Assembly: GCA_025355395.1 (NCBI GenBank)
Contig: JANXZT010000195.1
Span: 1-6,613, forward strand
Length of the DNA stretch: 6,613 nt
From: Betaproteobacteria bacterium
GTDB lineage: Bacteria; Pseudomonadota; Gammaproteobacteria; Burkholderiales; Casimicrobiaceae
Direction: 5' to 3'
Shown: in pieces, positions 1-5,521 of the stretch
Numbering within the stretch: the first letter of the stretch is position 1
How the letters are laid out: every line of letters starts with the position of its first letter
Made by a program: the position numbers and the translations under genes
The notes under the pieces: model-generated
Databases searched by the model: none
What the model was told of the DNA's origin: nothing
What the model saw: the letters and a program-made list of their open reading frames with translations, nothing else

Positions 1-345
1 CGCCACGACTGGCAGTGGGGGCAGCCGGTGCTGTTGCCGGCCGTTATCGCCGCCGATGCGCGGGACGTGGTGCTGCGCCGGCTGGACGGCGGCCTGAGCG
101 AGCGTCGCGCCCTCGCCGCATGGATGGGTGATGGCGTAACCCTCACTTCTGCGGCCTCGGATCTTGCGCCGGATCCGGTGGGGCTGCTCCTGCTCGAAGA
201 GACTCCCGCTGACGGTGGCGCAAGTTACTGGATCGCTGCGCACAACTTCTACGTAATCACCCGCTACAACCGCAGCCGGCTCTACGCTGCCGCGGTGTGG
301 AACCTGGCGCGTGCGGTGCAGGCGGCGCACAACGCCAGCCGTTAG
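1..345 (+). CDS. mltB: Lytic murein transglycosylase B, C-terminal part (5' end outside window)
   Basis: This is the last 114 codons of a gene that enters from the left edge; the reading frame is open from base 1 and ends at a TAG. The final residues read YWIAAHNFYVITRYNRSRLY, then AAAVWNLARAVQAA. This is the family's C-terminal signature: the NFYVITRYN block followed by the YAxAVxxLAxA helix in MltB-type (GH103, SLT_2) enzymes. The preceding WQWGQPV stretch also fits this family. MltB enzymes cleave the MurNAc-GlcNAc bond of peptidoglycan, forming 1,6-anhydro-muramic ends, and usually sit on the inner face of the outer membrane as lipoproteins. The catalytic Glu and any lipobox lie upstream of the window, so activity and membrane anchoring cannot be judged. 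The neighbour surE starts 197 bases later on the same strand, far enough for its own promoter. No strong terminator with a T-tract follows the stop. Confidence 0.88.
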   Translation, partial: RHDWQWGQPVLLPAVIAADARDVVLRRLDGGLSERRALAAWMGDGVTLTSAASDLAPDPVGLLLLEETPADGGASYWIAAHNFYVITRYNRSRLYAAAVWNLARAVQAAHNASR

Positions 346-395
346 AGTTCGCCGCCTTGCGGTCCCGAAAGAGTGGCTGACAGGCTCCCCGGATA

Positions 396-432
396 ATCGA
401 TTGCGTGCACGACTCACAGTCGCGCAATGGAT
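396..432. other. Long imperfect stem-loop between mltB and surE
   Basis: Bases 400-405 (ATTGCG) pair with 423-428 (CGCAAT), and 410-414 (CGACT) pair with 418-422 (AGTCG) around a three-base loop (CAC). A four-base bulge (TGCA, 406-409) separates the two stems. After one G-G mismatch, three further pairs (396-398 with 430-432) extend the helix, giving about 14 pairs in all. No T-run follows on the plus strand, so it is not a classical intrinsic terminator. It lies about 50 bases after the mltB stop and 64 bases before the surE -10 element. It could be a transcript-end stabiliser for mltB or a protein-binding inverted repeat. The pairing is seen directly; the function is inference. Confidence 0.5.
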
Positions 433-468
433 GCCCGCATGATCAAAGGCGTCGCTGACGGTTCGTGT

Positions 469-489
469 GGCTCGAGGCGCATGCGAGCC
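469..489. repeat. 6-bp inverted repeat over the expected -35 region of surE
   Basis: GGCTCG (469-474) and CGAGCC (484-489) form a perfect inverted repeat with a nine-base spacer. It ends seven bases before the TATAAT hexamer, so it occupies the place where a -35 box would be. It may be an operator half-site pair or an accident of G+C-rich DNA. Confidence 0.3.
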
Positions 490-495
490 TGCGTC

Positions 496-501
496 TATAA
501 T
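496..501 (+). promoter_or_regulatory. Candidate sigma70 -10 element for surE-pcm
   Basis: A perfect TATAAT hexamer sits in otherwise G+C-rich DNA, ending 41 bases before the surE ATG and leaving room for a short leader. No good -35 box is found at 16-18 bases upstream (that stretch reads roughly TCGAGG/CGAGGC), and there is no TG extension. If this is the promoter, it probably needs an activator or a sigma factor less dependent on -35, such as RpoS. That last point is inference. Confidence 0.45.
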
Positions 502-542
502 CGCGATAATCGCCGTCGGCTGCCGTCCGGCCAACTCGCACG

Positions 543-1283
543 ATGCGGATCCTCCTTTCCAACGACGACGGTTATTTCGCGCCCGGCTTGGCAGCGCTCG
601 CTGCGGCGCTCGGGCCGGCGGCGGAGATCACCGTGGTCGCGCCCGAGCGTGATCGCAGTGGCGCGTCGAACTCGCTCACGCTCGATCGTCCGCTCACGGT
701 GCGGCGCGCGCCCAATGGCTTCCTGTTCGTAAACGGCACGCCCACCGACTGTGTGCACCTGGCGGTGACCGGACTCCTGCAGGAATTACCCGATATGATC
801 ATCTCCGGCATCAATCTGGGCGCCAACATGGGCGACGACACGATCTACTCGGGCACTGTCGCGGCAGCCACCGAGGGTTTCCTGCTCGGCATTCCGTCGA
901 TCGCGATCTCGCTTGCCTCCAGGACTGCGGCGCACTTCGAAACTGCGGCGCACGTGGCACTCGATCTCATGCACCGCCACGCCCGCGCAGCGGCGCCGGC
1001 CTGGCTCCTCAATGTGAACGTTCCGGATGTTCCGCTCACCGCATGGCGCGGCTACCGCATCACCCGGCTCGGCCGCCGGCACAAGGCAGAGAATGTCATT
1101 CGCGCCACGAGTCCGCGTGGCGACACGGTGTATTGGGTAGGTGCGGCGGGGGCTGCGGCCGACGCCGGGGAAGGCACGGATTTTCTCGCGGTCGAAGAAG
1201 GTTATGCTTCCGTTACACCACTGCAGATCGACCTTACCAATCGCGATCAGATGGACGTGGTCGGGCATTGGCTCGAAACATGA
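543..1283 (+). CDS. surE: 5'/3'-nucleotidase SurE
   Basis: The 246-residue protein is close to the usual family length of about 250. SurE is a cytoplasmic, divalent-metal-dependent phosphatase that removes phosphate from 5'- and 3'-nucleotides (and short polyphosphate in some species) and supports stationary-phase survival. The N-terminus reads MRILLSNDDG, giving metal ligands D8 and D9. S39 lies in the RDRSGASNSLT block, and N91 lies in SGINLGANMGDD, followed by IYSGTVAAATEG. All signature elements are intact. The C-terminal half keeps the YWVG and GTDFLAVEEGYASVTPL segments typical of the family. The ATG at 543 is chosen because MRILLSNDDG begins there. No clear Shine-Dalgarno sequence precedes it, so translation initiation may be weak. 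pcm follows after 68 bases on the same strand, the conserved surE-pcm pairing of proteobacteria. A TATAAT hexamer at 496-501 may drive the pair. Confidence 0.97.
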   Translation: MRILLSNDDGYFAPGLAALAAALGPAAEITVVAPERDRSGASNSLTLDRPLTVRRAPNGFLFVNGTPTDCVHLAVTGLLQELPDMIISGINLGANMGDDTIYSGTVAAATEGFLLGIPSIAISLASRTAAHFETAAHVALDLMHRHARAAAPAWLLNVNVPDVPLTAWRGYRITRLGRRHKAENVIRATSPRGDTVYWVGAAGAAADAGEGTDFLAVEEGYASVTPLQIDLTNRDQMDVVGHWLET

Positions 1284-1298
1284 TCGCGTTGCATGCGC

Positions 1299-1312
1299 GG
1301 CGACTCATCGCC
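1299..1312. other. Small hairpin in the surE-pcm gap
   Basis: GGCGA (1299-1303) and TCGCC (1308-1312) can form a five-base-pair stem with a CTCA loop in the 68-base gap. There is no T-tract after it. It may mildly affect readthrough or mRNA processing, or have no role. Confidence 0.25.
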
Positions 1313-1337
1313 ACTGCGGCCGTATCGGGATAACGAC

Positions 1338-1344
1338 AAGGGGA
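1338..1344 (+). promoter_or_regulatory. Ribosome binding site of pcm
   Basis: AAGGGGA lies seven bases before the ATG at 1352 and is the clearest Shine-Dalgarno-like sequence in the window. It supports that start over the in-frame ATGs at 1373 and 1388. Confidence 0.55.
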
Positions 1345-1351
1345 ACGGGCG

Positions 1352-2035
1352 ATGGGGACGCTCGGCGAAAAGATGTCCGGGATTGGCATGACCTCGGCGC
1401 GTACGCGTGCCCGCATGGTGGACCGATTGCGCGAGCAGGGCATCCGCGACGAGGTGGTCCTGGCGGCGATCAATGCTGTGCCGCGCCACATCTTTGTCGA
1501 TGAAGCGCTGGCCATTCGCGCCTACGAGGACAGCGCGCTGCCGATCGGACAGGGCCAGACCATTTCCCAGCCGTGGGTGGTCGCGCGCATGACCGAGCTC
1601 GCGCGTAGCGGTGGCAAACTCGGCAAGGTGCTCGAGATCGGCACCGGCTGCGGCTATCAGACGGCGGTGCTCGCGCAACTCGCCGATGAGGTTTATTCCG
1701 TGGAGCGTATCGGAAGCCTCGTGGCCAAGGCGCGGCGCAACCTGCAATCGCTCAAGCTCAAGAACGTCCGGTTGAAACACGGCGATGGTTCCTCCGACCT
1801 CGGTGAAGATCTCGAGATGGATGCGATCGTGGTAACGGCGGGCACGGCGGTGATTCCGACGGCGTTGCTGCGCTACCTCAAGCCCGGCAGCCGCATGGTT
1901 TTGCCGCTCGCGCACCACGGCGAGAGCGGCGATGGCGTTTCGCACCTCACGGTCGTCACGGCAAGGGAAAATGGATACCGTGAACAGACCTACGATGCGG
2001 TAAGATTCGTACCGTTGCTGCACGGTCTCGCGTAG
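1352..2035 (+). CDS. pcm: Protein-L-isoaspartate O-methyltransferase
   Basis: The 227-residue cytoplasmic enzyme transfers a methyl group from S-adenosylmethionine to L-isoaspartyl residues, starting repair of age-damaged proteins. Hallmarks in order: IGQGQTISQP (residues 65-74, substrate loop), SAM-binding motif I VLEIGTGCGYQT (93-104), YSVER (115-119, the acidic ribose-binding region), HGDG (143-146), AIVVTAG (158-164), and the closing RFVPLLHG (218-225). The start at 1352 is backed by an AAGGGGA ribosome site; the segment IGMTSARTRARMVDRL would be the N-terminus if a shorter start (1388) were used, as in several homologues. Two positions differ from common sequences as I recall them: Cys100 replaces the usual Ser in GTGSGYQT, and GDGSSD replaces the usual GDGW. 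Neither is expected to abolish activity. It follows surE and very likely shares its transcript. Confidence 0.97.
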   Translation: MGTLGEKMSGIGMTSARTRARMVDRLREQGIRDEVVLAAINAVPRHIFVDEALAIRAYEDSALPIGQGQTISQPWVVARMTELARSGGKLGKVLEIGTGCGYQTAVLAQLADEVYSVERIGSLVAKARRNLQSLKLKNVRLKHGDGSSDLGEDLEMDAIVVTAGTAVIPTALLRYLKPGSRMVLPLAHHGESGDGVSHLTVVTARENGYREQTYDAVRFVPLLHGLA

Positions 2036-2050
2036 GCGCTTTCGGAGTGG

Positions 2051-2077
2051 GGTTGGCTGCCGGCCCGCGTGCCAACC
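2051..2077. terminator. Inverted repeat between pcm and nlpD, possible weak terminator or attenuator
   Basis: GGTTGGC (2051-2057) and GCCAACC (2071-2077) form a perfect seven-base-pair stem around a 13-base G+C-rich loop, 15 bases after the pcm stop. A flanking TGGG/CCCA pairing (2047-2050 region with 2083-2086) could extend it across a bulge. No T-run follows, so it does not look like an efficient intrinsic terminator. A transcript-stability or partial attenuation role separating surE-pcm from nlpD expression is plausible inference. Confidence 0.35.
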
Positions 2078-2150
2078 GCATCCCAACTGCATCGAATCGC
2101 AATCATTGAAAGCGACCCGCCCAAGATCAAAAACCCGCGCGCATTGCCCG

Positions 2151-3413
2151 ATGCTGATCGCGGGTCCGCCACGCGCCGTTGCCGGAGTGGGTCACGCCAG
2201 CCAACGGCTCGCCGCCGGCGCGCTCATCCTGTTGCTTGCGGCGTGCGCGACGCGAGCACCCGCACCCGTGGAAGATCGGTTGACGCGATCGGGGGCATCG
2301 CCACCAATGACGGCAGGCAAACCCGCTACGGCGCCCCTGCCGGCTACCGACGGCGGCGAGCCCGACTGGCGCCCGCAGGCCTACACCGTCAAGCGGGGTG
2401 ACACCCTGCACGTCATCGCGCTCGATCATGGTCTCGATTACCGCATGCTCGCGCAGTGGAACAATATCGAAGACGTCAACGTGATTCGCGTCGGTCAGGT
2501 GCTGCGGCTCAGTGCGCCAAGTGATGCCGGCGCGGGGACCGGGGTGGTAACCACACCTTTGCGCGCGGTGCCCGCGGTGGTGCCGTCCCTCGCGGGTACC
2601 CCGAGTCCGGCGGTTGCGCCGGGGCCCGCGGCAGCCGGGGGTGACGCCAAACCCGTGCCGCCCGCTGTCTCTGTGACTGCCAGCCGGAACTCCGAGAATT
2701 ACAAATCGCAACCCAAGGCCGTCAAGGAGCCCTACTCGGAGCACGCGCTGCGCGAAATGCTGCAGCGGGCGAGCGTCCCGGCGATAGCGGCCGTACCTGC
2801 CGTGGGATCGTCGCCCGGTTCGATACCTGCAGGTCCAACAGCGGCTGCTTCCAGCGCTGCAGACGCGTCCATCGCAGCGGCGCCGGCGGCTGTCTCGACC
2901 GTTGCAACGCCCGCGAGCTCCGGCACGGAGGCGGCAAGCGCGCCCACGACCATTGCGCGGGCGGACCCGAAGCTCGAGCCCAAGACCGAACCGAAGCCCG
3001 AACCCAAGTCAGGCTCATCGTCGGTGGCCGAGGGCGATGACGAGAAGGTCGATTGGGTGTGGCCCGCTACGGGCAAGCTCGTCACCGGATTCTCCGACTC
3101 TGCCAACCTGAAAGGCATCGATATCGCGGGTAAATCCGGCCAACCGGTCCTCGCCAGTGCCAGCGGGAAGGTGGTCTATGCCGGCACCGGCCTTCGCGGC
3201 TATGGCAAGCTCATCATCATCAAGCACAGCAAATCGTTTTTGTCGGCGTACGCGCACAACAAGGACATCCTGGTCAAGGAAGGGCAGCAGGTTGCGCGCG
3301 GACAAAAGATTGCCGAGATGGGAAGCAGCGACGCCGACCAGGTCAAGCTGCACTTCGAGATTCGCAGGCTCGGCAAGCCGACGGACCCGCTCAAATATCT
3401 GCCACCCGCGTGA
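2151..3413 (+). CDS. nlpD: Murein hydrolase activator NlpD (LysM/LytM outer-membrane lipoprotein)
   Basis: From the ATG at 2151 the protein has 420 residues. It has a lipoprotein signal (hydrophobic LAAGALILLLAAC, lipobox Cys32), a LysM peptidoglycan-binding domain (about 77-120, YTVKRGDTL through VGQVLRL), and a long Ala/Pro/Ser-rich linker (about 121-296) ending in a repeated Glu-Pro-Lys stretch. A LytM/peptidase M23 domain follows (about 308-418). The LytM domain lacks catalytic zinc ligands: the HxxxD motif reads LKGID (L320 for His, D324 kept), and the HxH motif reads KLH (K399 for the first His, H401 kept). This matches NlpD/EnvC-type regulators, which do not cut peptidoglycan but activate amidases (AmiC in E. 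coli) during daughter-cell separation. The start is uncertain: an upstream TTG (2106) and a downstream GTG (2187, Cys at position 20) are in frame, and none has a good ribosome site. The usual downstream neighbour rpoS is absent; a convergent transglutaminase gene ends 17 bases away. Confidence 0.93.
   Translation: MLIAGPPRAVAGVGHASQRLAAGALILLLAACATRAPAPVEDRLTRSGASPPMTAGKPATAPLPATDGGEPDWRPQAYTVKRGDTLHVIALDHGLDYRMLAQWNNIEDVNVIRVGQVLRLSAPSDAGAGTGVVTTPLRAVPAVVPSLAGTPSPAVAPGPAAAGGDAKPVPPAVSVTASRNSENYKSQPKAVKEPYSEHALREMLQRASVPAIAAVPAVGSSPGSIPAGPTAAASSAADASIAAAPAAVSTVATPASSGTEAASAPTTIARADPKLEPKTEPKPEPKSGSSSVAEGDDEKVDWVWPATGKLVTGFSDSANLKGIDIAGKSGQPVLASASGKVVYAGTGLRGYGKLIIIKHSKSFLSAYAHNKDILVKEGQQVARGQKIAEMGSSDADQVKLHFEIRRLGKPTDPLKYLPPA
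2938..3009 (+). repeat. Glu-Pro-Lys-rich linker repeat within nlpD
   Basis: The segment encoding about residues 273-286 contains tandem copies of a P-K-x-E unit (KLEPKTEPKPEPK), encoded by near-repeats of the form AAG-nnC-GA(G/A)-CC(C/G). It follows an Ala/Ser/Pro-rich stretch and precedes the LytM domain. It is probably an extended periplasmic spacer that lets the LytM domain reach from the outer membrane towards the cell wall. Such repeats can vary in number between strains. Confidence 0.5.
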
Positions 3414-3420
3414 CGGGGTG
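3403..3420. terminator. Weak hairpin at the nlpD/tgpA convergent junction
   Basis: CACCC (3403-3407) and GGGTG (3416-3420) form a five-base-pair stem spanning the nlpD stop codon. Only 17 bases separate the two convergent stop codons. No T-tract is present on either strand, so this is at best a weak bidirectional terminator, and the transcripts may run into each other. Confidence 0.25.
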
Positions 3421-3430
3421 ATTCAAGTGT

Positions 3431-5521
3431 TCATGAGCCCGCGCTCTCCCGCAGTGCGCGCGGCCTTGGCAAGACGGCGATGGCGTGATCGAGCCGCTCC
3501 AGCGTTCGCGCGCGCTCGGCGCGCAACTCGGTCGCGGTTCCCAACCGGCCGTAGCGCAGCGCCGCGTACGATTCACCGATCACCGCAAATGCTGCGCCAA
3601 AACCGGGCCACCGGGCAGCCGCGCGTGCTGCATAGGCAACCGGGCCCTCATGCGGCTCGCGGGGCATACCCGCGCGCGCCAGGCGCTTGCACAACCCGTT
3701 CCAGAGTGTTGCCGCCCGATCGTCGCGTTGATAATGGCGCAGTGCGAACCACAGCAACAAGGCCGCTGCCCACGCCGCGGTCAGGAGCGAACCGGCGAGG
3801 ACCATCTGCCACGCAGCCCAGCGATCGATCTGCCAATGGCGCCACAGGCTTTGCTGCTGCACGAAATTGAAGCCGATCACGTGGCGGCGCCAATCATGGT
3901 TGAGCGCGTCCCACGCGAGCTGCATTCCCTTGAACCAGCCTTCGTTTACGCGCGCAAGGAGCGGGACCCGATCGTCGGCGGGCAGGGCGCCCCCCAATCC
4001 GAGCTCGATGCGCGAGGGCGCCACCGCGGCCGTGGGATCGAAGCGCCGCCATTGCCCCCCGATCAACGCCTCGGACCAGGCGTGCGCGTCGGACTGGCGC
4101 ACGATGAGATAGCCACCGTTGGGATTTATTTCCCCGCCCTGGTACCCGGTCACCACGCGCGCCGGAATGCCGGCCGCGCGCAACAGAACGACAAAGGCGC
4201 CAGCGTAATGCTCGCAAAACCCGCGACGCGATTCGAACAGGAAGCGGTCCGTGGCGTCGTCCTCGAGCAAGGGCGGCGCCAGTGTGTAGAAGAACGGTTG
4301 CGTGCGAAACCACGCCAGGATCGCCGTGGCGAGCGCAGCGTCGTCGGGGTAAGCCGCGCGCAACTCAACGGCAAACGCGCGGGCGCGCGGACTGCCGGGC
4401 GGCAAGTCGAGCGCGTCGCTGCGCTCCGCCCGTAGCTGCGCCCCTAGCGCTGCCGGATACGAGCTCCTGATGAACGATGCCTGGTCATAACGCAGCGGCT
4501 GGCTCACTACGTTCCGGGCGATGAGCTGCTGATCCGGAGTCAGTATTGCGAGATCGAGGCCGACGCCTTCCGGCGCCTGGTCCGTTGCCTTGGGCGGGCC
4601 CGCGGGAAGGTCCAGCGCGAAGAGCGAAGTCTTGTAATGTGGCTCCAGCGTCACCGTGTACAGGACCGTCGGAGCGCCGTTTGCCGGCACGAAACGGCCG
4701 GTGGGCCAGCGTTGCGTTCCCGTCCACTCGCTGCCGTCAAAATGGGTAAAGACCGGTCCGCGCCAGTAGCGTTGTTGCGGTGGCGGCACCGAGCCCAGGA
4801 AATCCACGCGAAATGCAACTGCATCCGAGAGCGACAGCTCGCTGATCATGCCCGGCCGCATCGAATTGGAAAGCCCGCTCCGGGCGGCGAGATCGGAAGG
4901 CAGTCCCCACAGCGGCGCCGACAACCGCGGGAACAGCACGAACAACAGCAGCGCCAACGGAATGCCCTCCATCAACAGGCGGGCAGCGCGACGCAGTGGA
5001 TCCCGAAACCGGATCTTGCGTCCAGCGATGCCGGCCGGCGGGGCGAGCAGCTGCAACGACGCGGCCAACAGCAGCAATCCGGGCAACGTAGCCACGGCGG
5101 CGAAGAGCGATTGGCTGTAAAAAAAAGGGGTGACCATCAGGAAGCTCGCGAGGCACACGAGCAGGGTGCCGTCGCGGGGGCTCCGCGCCTCGATGAATTT
5201 GATGGCGGCCAGAATGAACAGAAAGGCGACGCAAGGATCGCGGCCGAAGAAATACCCGAAGTCCTGCCGGAGTACGAACGTTGTTGCCAGCGCAACGAGT
5301 GCGAGGCCGTACGACGGTACCCGCTGCAGCAATCGATTGCGCTCAGCGCTCGCCCGGCGCTCGATCACGAGCCGCAACACGACCAGCAGCAGGCCGAACG
5401 CCGCTGCCCACGCCGGTATGTAGAACGCTTGCGGCAGCTGCACGGCGAGCAGCAGCGCGCCGAGGCATTTCACCTGGATGGCCGTGAGTGCCGCGGGCGG
5501 TGCGTTGTGACGACGGCTCAC
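3431..5521 (-). CDS. tgpA: TgpA-type membrane transglutaminase (DUF3488 / Transglut_core / DUF4129)
   Basis: The 696-residue inner-membrane protein has the TgpA layout. An N-terminal bundle of about six hydrophobic segments (roughly residues 13-53, 70-84, 97-109, 117-160, 185-198) is followed by a large periplasmic region. That region holds a transglutaminase-like core with the catalytic triad C436 (SRRGFCEHYAGAF), H480 (SDAHAWSE) and D495 (RRFDPTA). One more membrane helix (about 572-595) precedes a C-terminal cytoplasmic DUF4129 tail with the ARAGMPREPHEGP motif. In Pseudomonas aeruginosa TgpA is essential and thought to act in the envelope, though its substrate is unknown to me. The GTG start is chosen because it overlaps the stop of the upstream DUF58 gene as GTGA, with TGGAA as a plausible ribosome site; this implies translational coupling. 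An unbroken run of eight T's after four C's on the coding strand (codons 131-135) could slip. The family call is firm; substrate and partners are not inferable from sequence. Confidence 0.95.
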   Translation of the reverse strand: MSRRHNAPPAALTAIQVKCLGALLLAVQLPQAFYIPAWAAAFGLLLVVLRLVIERRASAERNRLLQRVPSYGLALVALATTFVLRQDFGYFFGRDPCVAFLFILAAIKFIEARSPRDGTLLVCLASFLMVTPFFYSQSLFAAVATLPGLLLLAASLQLLAPPAGIAGRKIRFRDPLRRAARLLMEGIPLALLLFVLFPRLSAPLWGLPSDLAARSGLSNSMRPGMISELSLSDAVAFRVDFLGSVPPPQQRYWRGPVFTHFDGSEWTGTQRWPTGRFVPANGAPTVLYTVTLEPHYKTSLFALDLPAGPPKATDQAPEGVGLDLAILTPDQQLIARNVVSQPLRYDQASFIRSSYPAALGAQLRAERSDALDLPPGSPRARAFAVELRAAYPDDAALATAILAWFRTQPFFYTLAPPLLEDDATDRFLFESRRGFCEHYAGAFVVLLRAAGIPARVVTGYQGGEINPNGGYLIVRQSDAHAWSEALIGGQWRRFDPTAAVAPSRIELGLGGALPADDRVPLLARVNEGWFKGMQLAWDALNHDWRRHVIGFNFVQQQSLWRHWQIDRWAAWQMVLAGSLLTAAWAAALLLWFALRHYQRDDRAATLWNGLCKRLARAGMPREPHEGPVAYAARAAARWPGFGAAFAVIGESYAALRYGRLGTATELRAERARTLERLDHAIAVLPRPRALRESAGS

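Larger units (their letters stand above)
393..512 (+). repeat. Three ATAATCG words upstream of surE
   Basis: ATAATCG occurs at 393-399, 497-503 and 506-512. The first and third copies share a preceding G (GATAATCG). The second and third are spaced nine bases apart and overlap the -10 element and the likely transcription start. The perfect 8-bp palindrome ATCGCGAT lies between them (500-507). A seven-base A/T-rich word seen three times in about 120 bases of G+C-rich DNA suggests a binding-site cluster, but no regulator can be named from the sequence. Confidence 0.3.

Noticed and set aside
352..362. CCGC-CTT-GCGG hairpin just after the mltB stop as a terminator
   Set aside because: The stem has only four pairs and no T-run follows; common by chance in such G+C-rich DNA.
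365..395. Possible tRNA or sigma54 promoter around GAGTGGCTGACAGGCTC
   Set aside because: No cloverleaf with acceptor and T arms can be built, and the TGGC/GC spacing of a -24/-12 promoter is not met.
427..732. Small plus-strand open frame starting before surE
   Set aside because: It overlaps surE out of frame, is Arg/Ser-rich, and has no ribosome site or known motif.
1247..2092. 281-codon open frame on the minus strand opposite pcm
   Set aside because: It lies fully antisense to a clear pcm gene, has no recognisable motif and a composition rich in Arg/His/Ala as expected of a G+C-rich shadow frame.
3206..3235. ATC triplet repeat in nlpD
   Set aside because: It encodes the conserved KLIIIKH strand of the LytM domain and is explained by protein sequence.
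3485..4435. 316-codon plus-strand open frame opposite the 3' half of tgpA
   Set aside because: The opposite strand carries the intact transglutaminase catalytic triad and DUF4129 tail; this frame shows no family signature.
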